Below, in pieces: positions 16,292 through 25,281 of a DNA stretch of 64,000 nt (position 1 is the first letter of the stretch; every line of letters begins with the position of its first letter). Made by a program: the position numbers and the translations under genes. The notes beneath the pieces are model-generated. The model was not told where the DNA came from. It was given only the letters and a program-made list of their open reading frames with translations, and made no database searches. The DNA is taken from the NCBI GenBank assembly GCA_035545735.1, contig DASZXS010000061.1, positions 60,332 to 124,331 on the forward strand, read 5' to 3'. The stretch comes from JAJYKC01 sp035545735. Lineage in GTDB: Bacteria; Acidobacteriota; Terriglobia; Bryobacterales; Bryobacteraceae.

Positions 16292-18928
16292 CTATTGCGA
16301 TTGGAGAAAGGCAATCGCCGCCGGGCGCATGGCGTCGGCGCGGGCCGCGCAGACGCGGATGCGCTCCAGCACATTGGCGAGATTCCGGCGGCCGCCGCTC
16401 AACTTTGCGATCCTGTTCCGGAAGAACGTCTCCACGTCATCCGCGCTTTCCGTATCGCAGAAATCCATCGCGGCGCGGGGCAGCGTTGCGCCGAAGGGAA
16501 TACCGCGGGCTCCAGGCAGGGTGGAATTCAGCCGTTCGAAGTTCTCTTTGACGAATTGCCAAACCACCTGGCGTCCGCCGTCCCGGGTGTCAAATAGAAC
16601 CGTCTGCAACTCCCGAGGCTCGATACCGGGCTCAAATAACAGCCCCAGGGCGGAGCGAATCACGAACGAATCCCGAAACCAGGGAATCGCTGCGATCATG
16701 ACCTTCCGGTCGCGCTGTAGTTTCGATTTCCGGATGGCCTCCACCAGGCGCTCGTAAAAAGGGCGCCCTCCCTCCCACGCCGCCGCCTGCAGCACCGGCG
16801 TGACGCTGTCCGGATCCAGGCCTCCGCCGCGATTCTTCAGCCATTCATCGGCCAGCCGGCTCGCTTGCGAGCGCAGTTTCCGGTCCTCTCCCCGCGTCGC
16901 CATCCACAGCGCGATTTGATCCCGCAGGAGCAGGGTGGATGGAGAATCCCGCGCATCCGGCTTCCAGCCGAGCGACCGGGCGCGTGCATCGAAATGCGCC
17001 CGCATGAAACCGAGGAATTGTGCGTGGAATGCCGGCGGGAGCATGTCGTAGATCGATGACAGCAGCGCGGCGCTCTGCCTGACATTCTCCGCTTCCCCCG
17101 TCTTCGAGAGGCGCGCTGCAATCGCCAGGGTCTTCTCTCCGGCGCCCAGTCCGGCGAAGAACAGGACCTGCAAATTGCGAATCGCCGCCGTCCGCTCCTC
17201 GGGGCTGAGCTCGGCGAACGCTTTCTCGAAAAGGCGGTCCTGCCATCCGTTCGAGTACATCACCGAGTAGTATCCAGCCGCGTCCTCGTCCGCAAAAAAC
17301 CAGTCCGGACAGCTTTTCGCGCCGTCCAAAGCGAACTCCTGTTCCGCCTTCGAGAGCAGCACGCACTGGCTGCGCGTTCCACCGGGACCTCCCCACTTGA
17401 CGCACACCGGCACGCGCCAGGTTTCCTCCGCGCTCCCCTGGGAGCCCAACGGGAGGAAGCGCTGCTGCGCCAGATGCAGAACGGGATTGCCCCTCCCGCA
17501 TCGAACATCGGCCCGAATCAATGGAAACCCACCCTGGTTCAGAAATGTCGCGAACGCCTCGCCCTTCCCATCGCCGGCGACCGCGTCGAGCGCCGCCAGA
17601 AGATCGCTGGAAGTGGCGTTGCCCCAGGCGTGGCGCTTCAAATATAGCTGCACGGCTTTCCGGAACGCCTCGGGGCCGGCGTAGTGCTCGAACATCGCTA
17701 TCACCGCCGACCCTTTGCCGTAGGTAATGCCGTCGAACGCATTGCCGATGTCACCGGGAACCTCAATCGGCTGTCTCACCCGGCGCGCCGCGATAAAGCT
17801 GTCCGCCTCCAGCACGGATGTGGTGGCCGCGGCGGCCAGCCCGGACTGCCACTCCGGTTTCCATTGCTTTATCAGCTTGGCCGAAAGCCAGCTTGCGAAG
17901 CCTTCATTCAGCCAGATGTCGTCCCACCACGCCGTGGTCACCAAATCACCGAACCATTGATGAGACAACTCATGCAACATGGTTCCGCTGGCTTTCTGTT
18001 TGCGCAGGCCGGTATCCGTCTCCGGCCGGTTCAGAAGAAATTGTCCGTAGGCGATCAGACCAGCGTTCTCCATCGCGCCCCACGCGGTCGTCACAGGCAC
18101 GACAATCTGATCGAGCTTTTCGTACGGATAAGGGGTTCCGAAATAGCTTTCGAGCAGAGCGATGAACTCGGGCGTCACCGAGGCGGCGTACTCGGCTTCC
18201 CTGCTCCGGCCCTTGGGAACAACGATGCGGCTGGGAATATGATTGATCCCCACCGGCTTAGTCTCCACCACGTCGAACGGCCCCACGGCGAACGCTACCA
18301 GGTAGGTAGGCAGCGGCCTGGTCTCGGCAAACCGCACGGCTCGCCAGCCGGATTCCCGCTCCTCGGAAACCGGCGGCGTGTTCGAAAAAGCGCGTAGCCC
18401 GTCCGGGAAATGCAGCGTCAGGCGCCACGGCACTTTGAAGGATGGCTCATCGAAGCACGGAAAAACCCGGCGCGCCGTGACGGGCTCGAACTTGGTAAAG
18501 ACATACCAATCGTTTCCCTCCCGCTGCTGGAACGCTCCATCGGTGAGCTTACGGCTGATTTCGCCGGAATAGCGAATATCCAGTACAGCGGGACCGGGCG
18601 TGAAGCCTCCTTCCACCGTGACGGCCGTAAAATCATTAGCGCCCAATTCGATGCGCACGGGGCGCTCGCTCTTAGCGTCGCGGATGGCCGCCTTCTCGAA
18701 TTGGAGGGCCTTGGCGTGCAGCCAAAGGACCGGCGTCGCCTCTCGGATGTCTAAATCAATTTCAATGCGGCCGCGAAAACGATCCTCGCCCGGGGTTATC
18801 CGCAGGTCGGCAGTATAGCGGACCGGGCGGATGTTGTCCGGCAAACGCAGTTTCGGTGGAGCGTTCCCCGCCCCGGCGGGCAGGCATAGGGCGCAGAGAA
18901 CCAGCACCCGTGAAATCCGGCTGGTCAT
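16292..18928 (-). CDS. M1-family zinc aminopeptidase
   Basis: An 878-residue gluzincin. After a signal peptide (1-20, ending PAGAGNA) comes the N-terminal beta-saddle, then the catalytic domain with the substrate-binding GAMENAGL (near 283), zinc motif HELSHQWFGD (near 318) and the third ligand in LNEGFASW (near 341). A long C-terminal alpha-helical ERAP1/PepN-like domain completes it. The export signal suggests periplasmic peptide degradation rather than the cytosolic PepN role. It starts 6 nt after the stop of the Cys-cluster gene, so the two are probably co-transcribed. Confidence 0.95.
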   Translation of the reverse strand: MTSRISRVLVLCALCLPAGAGNAPPKLRLPDNIRPVRYTADLRITPGEDRFRGRIEIDLDIREATPVLWLHAKALQFEKAAIRDAKSERPVRIELGANDFTAVTVEGGFTPGPAVLDIRYSGEISRKLTDGAFQQREGNDWYVFTKFEPVTARRVFPCFDEPSFKVPWRLTLHFPDGLRAFSNTPPVSEERESGWRAVRFAETRPLPTYLVAFAVGPFDVVETKPVGINHIPSRIVVPKGRSREAEYAASVTPEFIALLESYFGTPYPYEKLDQIVVPVTTAWGAMENAGLIAYGQFLLNRPETDTGLRKQKASGTMLHELSHQWFGDLVTTAWWDDIWLNEGFASWLSAKLIKQWKPEWQSGLAAAATTSVLEADSFIAARRVRQPIEVPGDIGNAFDGITYGKGSAVIAMFEHYAGPEAFRKAVQLYLKRHAWGNATSSDLLAALDAVAGDGKGEAFATFLNQGGFPLIRADVRCGRGNPVLHLAQQRFLPLGSQGSAEETWRVPVCVKWGGPGGTRSQCVLLSKAEQEFALDGAKSCPDWFFADEDAAGYYSVMYSNGWQDRLFEKAFAELSPEERTAAIRNLQVLFFAGLGAGEKTLAIAARLSKTGEAENVRQSAALLSSIYDMLPPAFHAQFLGFMRAHFDARARSLGWKPDARDSPSTLLLRDQIALWMATRGEDRKLRSQASRLADEWLKNRGGGLDPDSVTPVLQAAAWEGGRPFYERLVEAIRKSKLQRDRKVMIAAIPWFRDSFVIRSALGLLFEPGIEPRELQTVLFDTRDGGRQVVWQFVKENFERLNSTLPGARGIPFGATLPRAAMDFCDTESADDVETFFRNRIAKLSGGRRNLANVLERIRVCAARADAMRPAAIAFLQSQ

Positions 18929-18934
18929 CGAACT

Positions 18935-19342
18935 TTACTCATACATGGACGGATACGCGGTCTTCATTTCGGCGGCGCGCTCCACCGCCGTGCCGATCTG
19001 GATCAGCTTTCCGGTTCCGATTCCGGGGCAATACCGTCCGGCGCGAGCCCATTCCTTGCGATCCTCCACCAATTCCGGCCAGAACGGAAACAGGCGGCAC
19101 TGGGTTGGCTTGACGGCGTGTATGGAACAACCATCGGCGAGGAGAAACGGGCACTTGCCGCCCTTCATGCGCAAGCGCCGCATGCGCCGGGTTCGGTAAA
19201 CGTGCCTGGCTTCGAACTCCGGCTGGCTCATTCCCTGGAATGCGGCAATGCGCGTGGTATCTTCTTCGGTGAGGTAGATGAACCCATCGCGCTCACAGCA
19301 GCGTGTGCAACCGCGTACGCAGGTAAAGCGCAGGCCATCCAT
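18935..19342 (-). CDS. YkgJ-family cysteine cluster protein
   Basis: A 135-residue protein from the preferred ATG at 19342 (GGAG 8 nt upstream; a longer reading from 19402 would overlap the divergent gene). Cysteine pattern CVRGCTRCC near the N-terminus, then CPFL, GCSIHAVKPTQCRLFPFW: the Fe-S/zinc-binding layout of the YkgJ (CxxCxxCC) family, often annotated as putative Fe-S oxidoreductase or flagellin methylase-like. Function is unknown. It precedes the aminopeptidase gene by 6 nt and is divergent from the xylose-isomerase-like gene with a 27-bp gap. Confidence 0.85.
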   Translation of the reverse strand: MDGLRFTCVRGCTRCCERDGFIYLTEEDTTRIAAFQGMSQPEFEARHVYRTRRMRRLRMKGGKCPFLLADGCSIHAVKPTQCRLFPFWPELVEDRKEWARAGRYCPGIGTGKLIQIGTAVERAAEMKTAYPSMYE

Positions 19343-19369
19343 AGGACTCCAGCATATCGGATAATCACG

Positions 19370-20614
19370 ATGATGAAACCAGTTCCCCCCGGACAACAAC
19401 AATCCCTAGTCGAGCGCCTGATGCAGGCCTGTGGCGGCGCTTATTCCCCCGAGACCCGGCGAAAGTATTTCATTACGGGTCCGCAGTGGGCGGCCTCCTA
19501 CGAGGGGCAGGCGCTGTTTCACGCGCCTACCCGCCAGCCGGTGGCGTTCGAAGAGGTGATGCGCCGCTACGCCGAAATCGGCATCGGCCACTGGTGCACT
19601 CACGACACGGACGTGATTCCCACCGAGGCTCTCGGTAAGGACCGGCAGGCCGAGATCGTCGCGCGCATTCGGAAATCGCTTTCGGCCAACGGGCTCGAGT
19701 GCTCGATGGTGACGACCGAGACCTTTCACCATGCGGTATGGGCGGCCAGCCCAGCGGCCGAATCGCTCGAAGTCCGCGAGTACGCCGCATGGCGTCTGGA
19801 GAATACCGTTCGCATCGGCCATGAGCTGGGAGCGAAGTATTGCGTGTACTGGCCCGGATCGCTGGGCTATTACACCCAGGGAGCGGTGGAAGAAACAGAC
19901 ACGCTCCGCTGGTACGCGGACGGCTTGAACGCCGCCTGCCGTGAGGACATCAAAGTCGCCAAGCAGCTTGGCCGGCCAACGCTGAAGCATTGCCTCGAAG
20001 CCAAACCGTTCGAGCCCCAAGCGGAAATTCTCCTGCCCACCAGCGACGCCATGATTGCATTCATCAATTCGGGAGTGCTGGAACACCCGGAGATGGTGGG
20101 TCTGAATCCCGAATATCTGCACGAATTGATGTGGGGAACGGCTCCGCGAGCGGCGCTCGCCAGGGCGATTCTGGCCGGCAAACTCTGGCACTTCGACATC
20201 AACGACGGCTATCGCCTGAAGCACGACGTGGACATCGCCGTGGCTCTGGTGAATCCGCTCGACTGGCTGAATGTGCTGGTGCTGCTGCGCAGCCACGGCT
20301 ACAACGGCCCGTTCAATCTCGACTACAAACCGCCCCGCACCACCAGCAACCACGGCGTCTTCGCCGTCAGCTTTCCGACCGCGGTGGACCGTTTCATCAC
20401 GCTTTGGGAAATGGCCGGTGAGGTCAGCTCCGATCCGGTAATCACGGAGGCCAATGCGGCGCTGCGGGCGGGCGGCGGCGCGGTTTCCGATCCTCACGAC
20501 GCGGCGGCAGTCGCGGCGGCGAATCGCGAACTGCTCACGCTTCACGAATTGATCGCGCACCGCATGGTTCAGATTCTCATCGGGCAGCATCGCGGACGAA
20601 CCTTCTCTATTTGA
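19370..20614 (+). CDS. Xylose-isomerase-family TIM-barrel sugar isomerase
   Basis: A 414-residue divergent relative of XylA. The catalytic His/Asp motif is present as CTHDTDVIP (family: CFHDRDI). The metal-ligand positions can be followed: EAKP (Glu/Lys), NPEYLHEL (weakly the NHA..HEL segment), DINDGY, and the last Asp in NLDYKP. The family WGGREGYE motif is replaced by WPGSLGYYTQG, so the substrate may differ from xylose. Alternative start ATG 19373 is one codon in; GATAAT at 19360-19365 would place +1 at 19372, favouring a leaderless start there. The frame is open to 19118 but that part overlaps the YkgJ gene antisense. DUF2905 follows 4 nt after the stop. Confidence 0.8.
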   Translation: MMKPVPPGQQQSLVERLMQACGGAYSPETRRKYFITGPQWAASYEGQALFHAPTRQPVAFEEVMRRYAEIGIGHWCTHDTDVIPTEALGKDRQAEIVARIRKSLSANGLECSMVTTETFHHAVWAASPAAESLEVREYAAWRLENTVRIGHELGAKYCVYWPGSLGYYTQGAVEETDTLRWYADGLNAACREDIKVAKQLGRPTLKHCLEAKPFEPQAEILLPTSDAMIAFINSGVLEHPEMVGLNPEYLHELMWGTAPRAALARAILAGKLWHFDINDGYRLKHDVDIAVALVNPLDWLNVLVLLRSHGYNGPFNLDYKPPRTTSNHGVFAVSFPTAVDRFITLWEMAGEVSSDPVITEANAALRAGGGAVSDPHDAAAVAAANRELLTLHELIAHRMVQILIGQHRGRTFSI

Positions 20615-20618
20615 CAGA

Positions 20619-20834
20619 ATGAGCCTCGGGCGCGCGCTCATTGTTCTCGGATTGATTCTTGTGGCGGCAGGCGTTCTGATTACCTTCAGCGGACGCCTGC
20701 CGTTCCCGCTTGGCCGCCTGCCCGGCGACATCGTGATCCGCCGGAGAAATTCGACGTTCTACTTTCCCGTCGTGACGTGTCTGATCGTCAGCGTTGTGCT
20801 ATCGCTGCTGGCGTGGCTGTTTGGACGCCGGTAG
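20619..20834 (+). CDS. DUF2905 small membrane protein
   Basis: A 71-residue protein with two transmembrane helices (about 5-24 and 47-67) around the conserved loop GRLPFPLGRLPGDI, typical of DUF2905. Function is unknown. It starts 4 nt after the sugar isomerase stop, so it is co-transcribed and perhaps translationally coupled. Its last 47 bp overlap the convergent cytochrome gene. Confidence 0.9.
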   Translation: MSLGRALIVLGLILVAAGVLITFSGRLPFPLGRLPGDIVIRRRNSTFYFPVVTCLIVSVVLSLLAWLFGRR

Positions 20835-22155
20835 GTTCGACGGGACGGGCGAAGGCAAGCCAGAAACCCATCATCTCTTCTCCGCTCGGCTCACCCCAGC
20901 GGATATCCCGCGAAGGGTCCGGATTCAGAGGGTTATTCGCCGAGTTGTCGAAATATGCCTCGGTGACCAGCCGGGTACCCTTGGGAAGAACAAACTGGTT
21001 CTTCAGGAAATAAGTCTCCTGCCAGTTGAAGCTGTAATGTGGCACGGAGAACAGCAGTTGAGTGTGCCCGTCCGGGTAGATGGCTTCCGTCTTCATGCTC
21101 TTGCCGCGAAAGTGCATGTGCGCGGTGTAGGCCACGGCGGTCACGTCCTGCGGCAGCGTGAAGCAGGACGTCACGCGGTGATTGCTGTCGTTGGCGGGAA
21201 TCAGAAACATGTTGTTCCAAATCTCGTACTGCTGAACTTCATATTTCACCGGTTCCTTGGCGAAGGTGAGTCCGATGCTTGTCCGATCGGTAGTATCCTT
21301 GCCGAGCCGGTTATGGTAATGAATCTGAAATTGCAGATACGATCCGGCGGGGATGCGCAAGGCATATCCCTCGGGACGGGTTTCGGCCAGATGTCCGGGA
21401 AGATAGATGGCGGGCACGCGCCCCGGGCGGATGTTGGTTTCACCCGGCAGCGCGCCGCCGTCCGGGGACGAGCATCCATCGTCGAGCACCGGGACCTCGG
21501 GCCGCAGGTGGGACACCTTGCCGGTTTGATAGCGATATTTGTCTCCGTTGCGTTTGCGGTTGCGCGCCCGCTCGGCGGTCTCCGCGGTCACAACGCTCAC
21601 CGTAGCGTGGTGCACGACGCGCCGGTCGCCCGGCATCACCTCCGCGGCCTGTACCCACATATCGTCCTTGAAGTTCGTGGGCACATAGATATAGTCGTAC
21701 TCGTCCTGTTCCGCTGCGGCGACCTTAGTTTCCGGAATAGAAAGAATCAAGTCGGGGTGGATGTGCCAGCCTTCCGTGTATTGCGGAGCCGGCGGCAGAT
21801 CGGCCGGATCGCCTTCCGGCGCGCCGGACTTGGCCCATGCGTCGATCGCCTCAATTTGCGCATTCGTGAGACGCGGATCGTTCAAAAATTCGCCGGCATG
21901 GGGATCCGCGTGCCATGGCGGCATCTTCCGCTTGAGTACCGCTTCACGAACAGCGGCCGCCCATGGCCTCGCCTCTTTGTAGGTCATCAGGGACATCGGC
22001 GCGATATCGCCGGGCCGGTGGCACTGAGTGCAATGGGAAAAGAAAATCGGCGCAATGTCTTTATTGAACGTGACCCGCTTCTCCGCGACGCTTCCACCCC
22101 ACACGGTGAATGCGGAAAAGGTCACGAACAGGAACAAAACTGAGGATCGCATCAC
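20788..22155 (-). CDS. Secreted c-type cytochrome with copper monooxygenase-like domain
   Basis: A 455-residue exported protein (signal peptide 1-23). Residues about 27-110 form a monohaem cytochrome c domain with C42-T-Q-C45-H46 and the likely distal methionine in KMPPWH. The remainder resembles the ascorbate-dependent type II copper monooxygenase (PHM) C-terminal fold, with VHHATVSV, IHYHN and HMHFRG histidine motifs that could bind copper. This fusion recurs in Acidobacteriota and Planctomycetota as an uncharacterised family; electron transfer to a copper oxygenase site is inference. No thioredoxin-like partner gene is adjacent. It overlaps DUF2905 by 47 bp. Confidence 0.85.
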   Translation of the reverse strand: MMRSSVLFLFVTFSAFTVWGGSVAEKRVTFNKDIAPIFFSHCTQCHRPGDIAPMSLMTYKEARPWAAAVREAVLKRKMPPWHADPHAGEFLNDPRLTNAQIEAIDAWAKSGAPEGDPADLPPAPQYTEGWHIHPDLILSIPETKVAAAEQDEYDYIYVPTNFKDDMWVQAAEVMPGDRRVVHHATVSVVTAETAERARNRKRNGDKYRYQTGKVSHLRPEVPVLDDGCSSPDGGALPGETNIRPGRVPAIYLPGHLAETRPEGYALRIPAGSYLQFQIHYHNRLGKDTTDRTSIGLTFAKEPVKYEVQQYEIWNNMFLIPANDSNHRVTSCFTLPQDVTAVAYTAHMHFRGKSMKTEAIYPDGHTQLLFSVPHYSFNWQETYFLKNQFVLPKGTRLVTEAYFDNSANNPLNPDPSRDIRWGEPSGEEMMGFWLAFARPVEPTGVQTATPAAIAQR

Positions 22156-22243
22156 TTTGCCCCTATCTTATCCCCATTGCGCTTTTTGGAGCTTTCGGAT
22201 GCCGTCGGCCACCCGGTAGCCGCGGCGGATCGCGGCGGTGCTC

Positions 22244-22272
22244 CACTGGGCAACCAGTGTCGTTTACGACAC
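22244..22272. repeat. Two overlapping perfect tetraloop hairpins
   Basis: CACTGG-GCAA-CCAGTG (22244-22259) and GTGTCG-TTTA-CGACAC (22257-22272) are each perfect 6-bp stems and share three bases (GTG), so they are mutually exclusive if extended. They lie in the 156-bp gap between the permease stop and the cytochrome start. No T-run follows. They might be a weak terminator region or a small repeat element. Confidence 0.5.
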
Positions 22273-22311
22273 CGGAATCCCGCCCGGGAAATTCGTGGCT
22301 CCCGCTCCCGG

Positions 22312-24783
22312 CTATTCGGCGCGCAGCGCGTCCACCGGATCGATGGTCGTCGCCTTCCTCGCCGGCAGATAGCTCGCGAGCAGCGCCGCCAGCGCCAGCA
22401 CCACCGGCACTGCGATGTACGTCAACGGATCGACCGGGCTCACCTCAAATAGAAGCGACTTCAGCAGACGCATCAGCCCCACCGCCGCAATGAGTCCAAT
22501 CCCCACGCCGGTCAGCGTCAGCGTCAGGCCGTGCTTCACGAACATCCGCTGCACCGACCGATGCTGAGCGCCCAGCGCCATTCGAATCCCGATTTCGCGG
22601 GTGCGCTGCGAAACCGAATACGAAATCACGCCGTAGATCCCCACCAAACCCAGCAGCAGGGCCATGCCGCCGGCGATCGCCAGCATCACCAGCGTGAACG
22701 CCGTCCGGGCCATCGAATGCGAGAAGATCTCCTGCTGCGTCTGCACATCCGCAAGCGGTAGATTCGAATTCACAGACCAGATTGCTTTCCGCACTTCGTT
22801 GAGAAATCCAGCCGACCCCGTCCGGTCGCTACGAATCGCAAAGGCCACCGACCGCTGCAACTGCACCGGCTGTCCCCAGAAACCGGTCACCAGCACCGGC
22901 CAATAAATCATCGGCGGCGCCTTCTGGTCCGCGCCATTGTCGCGAACATCGCCGGTTACGCCGATAATTTCCCGCCACGTCCCGGTGCCGGTCTCCCGCA
23001 CCCGCTTCCCCAACGCCCCTCCGGGACTTCGCCAGTATTCGCGCGCGAGACTCTCGGACACCAGGACTACCGGCCTTTTCTCATAAATATCAGTCCAGCT
23101 CATGTCGCGCCCGGCAAGCAGCGGAATACCTAGCGTGTGAAAGTATCCGGGAGTCACATATTTGTACCTGCGCAGAGGAGGCAGTTGGTTCGCCGCATAG
23201 GGGCGGTCTTCCGGAAATACCGGGTCGTTCTCATTTGCCCCATCCATCGGAACGGAGTTGGAAATGGAGACCGCCCTCACGCCGGGCAATCCGGCGATCT
23301 TGTCGCGAATCGCCTCGTCCATCCGCACCACCGCGATGGGATCTTTAACCTGAGATTCGGGAATATAGAGCCGCAGGGTGAGCAGCGTTTGTGGGGAGCT
23401 GAACCCGGGTTTCACCTCGCGCAGCGCTCGCAAAGTCCGGATCATCAATCCCGAACTGATCAGCAGGACCAGCGCGAGCGCGACCTGAATAATCACCAGC
23501 GCGCTCCGGGCGCGATGCCGCTCGCGGCCTTCGCTCAGGCTACGCCCACCTTCCCGAAGCGTAGTTGCCAGGTGCGGGCCGGCATACTTCAGCACCGGAA
23601 TCAATCCGAATAGAAAGCCCGCCGCCAGGGATACGGCCAGCGTGAACCCAAGCACCGCCGGATCGATCGAAATTTCGTCCAGGCGCGGAAGATCGGCCGG
23701 TCCGATCGCGACGAGCGCGCGCAGCGCGGCATAGGCCAGCGCCAGCCCGAGCGCCCCGCCGAGAACTCCTAGCGTCACGCTTTCGAGCATTAACTCACGA
23801 GCGATTTGCCGCCAACCCGCGCCCAGCGCGGCGCGAATCGCCAGTTCCTGCTGCCGTCCTTCCGCTCTCACCAAAAGCAGATTCGCGACATTCGCGCAGG
23901 CGATGAAAAGAACAATCCCCACGGTCGCCATCAGAATCCAGAGCACTTTGCCCACATCGCCCACCACATCCTGTTTCAACGGATGGATGCTCGGACCGAA
24001 CTTCGCCTGCTTGAACATCTCGATGCTGATTCCCGGGGCCATCGGAAACTTGTCGAGCATCATGGGAAGCATCCGCCCCACGTCGGCGCTTGCCTGCGCC
24101 AGCGATACGCCAGGCTTCAGCCGCGCAACCGCCTGGTAGCTGAAGTCGCCGACAAATGCCTTCCCGCGATCGAGCTGCATTGGAATGATGATGTCCGGCT
24201 TCCGGTTGAGAAAACGGAAATCCTTTGGCATGACGCCGATGATTTCCCGGGCCTGCCCGTCGATCACCAGCCGTTTCCCCAAAATACCCGGATCGCCGCC
24301 GAAGCGCCGCTGCCAGTAAGGGTAGCTCAGCAATATGGTTCCCGGGCTGCCCGCTGAGTCGTCTTTGCGCGTAAACCAGCGGCCCCGGAGCGGCGTCACC
24401 CCCAGAGCCGGGAGCACGCCATCGGTCACGTTCACGGCCGGAACATGTTCCGGCTCGCCAATGCCCGTAACGCTTACCGCATCGCCCTGCCAGATTCCGA
24501 GGTCTTCAAACGACCGGCCTTCCTCCCGAAATGTGAAATACGCGGAGGGCGAGGTGTTCAAGTCTTCGTGAAGTCCGAGACCGGGGGCGGTCTCCCAAAT
24601 GCCGATAAGCCGGTTGGCGTCCGGATACGGCAGGGGGTTCAGCAATACGGCGTTGACAATGCTGAAAATGGCCGTGTTTGCGCCAATTCCGACAGCCAGC
24701 GTGATGAGCGCCACGGCTGTAAATAGCGGCGATCGCCGCAGCCGGCGAAACACTGGATTGAGCTGAATCCGCAACGCTCCCAT
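22312..24783 (-). CDS. Acidobacterial duplicated orphan permease (FtsX/MacB-type) 1
   Basis: An 823-residue permease with two MacB periplasmic-core plus FtsX units in tandem, here called from ATG 24783. Reading from 24834 adds 17 non-family residues. Family start RIQLNPVFRRLRRSPLFTAVALITLAVGIGANTAIFSIVNAVLL, then FtsX four-helix blocks near 280-430 and 700-810 (ARRKATTIDPVDALRAE at the C-terminus). These proteins form large paralogous sets in Acidobacteriota, with no ABC ATPase beside them, as here. This copy lacks both the extra cytosolic N-terminal helical segment seen in the other two and a PadR gene. It may be co-transcribed after the cupin gene (61 nt gap). Confidence 0.92.
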   Translation of the reverse strand: MGALRIQLNPVFRRLRRSPLFTAVALITLAVGIGANTAIFSIVNAVLLNPLPYPDANRLIGIWETAPGLGLHEDLNTSPSAYFTFREEGRSFEDLGIWQGDAVSVTGIGEPEHVPAVNVTDGVLPALGVTPLRGRWFTRKDDSAGSPGTILLSYPYWQRRFGGDPGILGKRLVIDGQAREIIGVMPKDFRFLNRKPDIIIPMQLDRGKAFVGDFSYQAVARLKPGVSLAQASADVGRMLPMMLDKFPMAPGISIEMFKQAKFGPSIHPLKQDVVGDVGKVLWILMATVGIVLFIACANVANLLLVRAEGRQQELAIRAALGAGWRQIARELMLESVTLGVLGGALGLALAYAALRALVAIGPADLPRLDEISIDPAVLGFTLAVSLAAGFLFGLIPVLKYAGPHLATTLREGGRSLSEGRERHRARSALVIIQVALALVLLISSGLMIRTLRALREVKPGFSSPQTLLTLRLYIPESQVKDPIAVVRMDEAIRDKIAGLPGVRAVSISNSVPMDGANENDPVFPEDRPYAANQLPPLRRYKYVTPGYFHTLGIPLLAGRDMSWTDIYEKRPVVLVSESLAREYWRSPGGALGKRVRETGTGTWREIIGVTGDVRDNGADQKAPPMIYWPVLVTGFWGQPVQLQRSVAFAIRSDRTGSAGFLNEVRKAIWSVNSNLPLADVQTQQEIFSHSMARTAFTLVMLAIAGGMALLLGLVGIYGVISYSVSQRTREIGIRMALGAQHRSVQRMFVKHGLTLTLTGVGIGLIAAVGLMRLLKSLLFEVSPVDPLTYIAVPVVLALAALLASYLPARKATTIDPVDALRAE

Positions 24784-24844
24784 GAACAGGCCCCCCCTAG
24801 AGGAATACGGCCGTTCCGGCTGCAGGTTCCCCAAAAGTTGGGAG

Positions 24845-25195
24845 TTATTTTCCCCGCAGGTAGGCGTCGTCCCCGGAAAGCCAGTCCTGGCGCGGAGGGG
24901 TGAAAATGTCGATATCGACCGTGTCTTCGAGCGCTACCACCCGGTGAGGGAGGTTGGAGGGAATCACCAGAACGCCGCCCTTGTTCAGAACCACCTTCTC
25001 GCCGCCCAGTTCGAACTCGAGCGAGCCTTCGAGGATGTAGGAGATTTGTTCATTCTCGTGATGGTGCAGGGGCACGATCCCGCCCTTCTTGATAAACAAC
25101 TGAGCGACCATTGCCCGTTCGCCGGTGATCATCTTTCGGGATATGGTGCTGCTGAGCGCGTCGAGGGGAAGCTCATCCCAGGAATATTGCTTCAT
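24845..25195 (-). CDS. Cupin-domain protein
   Basis: A 116-residue single-domain cupin. Motif 1 is G-x5-HHHENEQISYILEGSLEF and motif 2 is VIPSNLPHRVVALED. The three histidines, the glutamate and the second-motif histidine make a plausible metal site. Such proteins act as small dioxygenases, isomerases or sensors; substrate is unknown. The gene lies between the Spy-like gene terminator and permease 1. Confidence 0.88.
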   Translation of the reverse strand: MKQYSWDELPLDALSSTISRKMITGERAMVAQLFIKKGGIVPLHHHENEQISYILEGSLEFELGGEKVVLNKGGVLVIPSNLPHRVVALEDTVDIDIFTPPRQDWLSGDDAYLRGK

Positions 25196-25221
25196 ATCCC
25201 GTTCATGCTATCGCAAAGGAC

Positions 25222-25256
25222 AAAAGGACGGCCGCCTGGGAAATCCCGGGCGGCCG
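25222..25256 (-). terminator. Probable intrinsic terminator after the Spy-like gene
   Basis: On the minus strand a 12-bp stem (CGGCCGCCCGGG with CCCAGGCGGCCG, one C-A mismatch) and a 4-nt loop are followed by a T-rich stretch TCCTTTTG. It lies 25 nt past the Spy-like stop codon. Confidence 0.6.
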
Positions 25257-25281
25257 ATTACCGGAGAGAATTGTTGGGAGT

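Noticed and set aside
19118..19369. N-terminal extension of the xylose-isomerase-like ORF
   Set aside because: Overlaps the YkgJ gene antisense, lacks family similarity, and a -10 and ATG pair exist at 19360-19373.
20794..22143. 449-codon plus-strand ORF opposite the cytochrome gene
   Set aside because: Mirror frame of the cytochrome CDS with no signal, motif or ribosome site.
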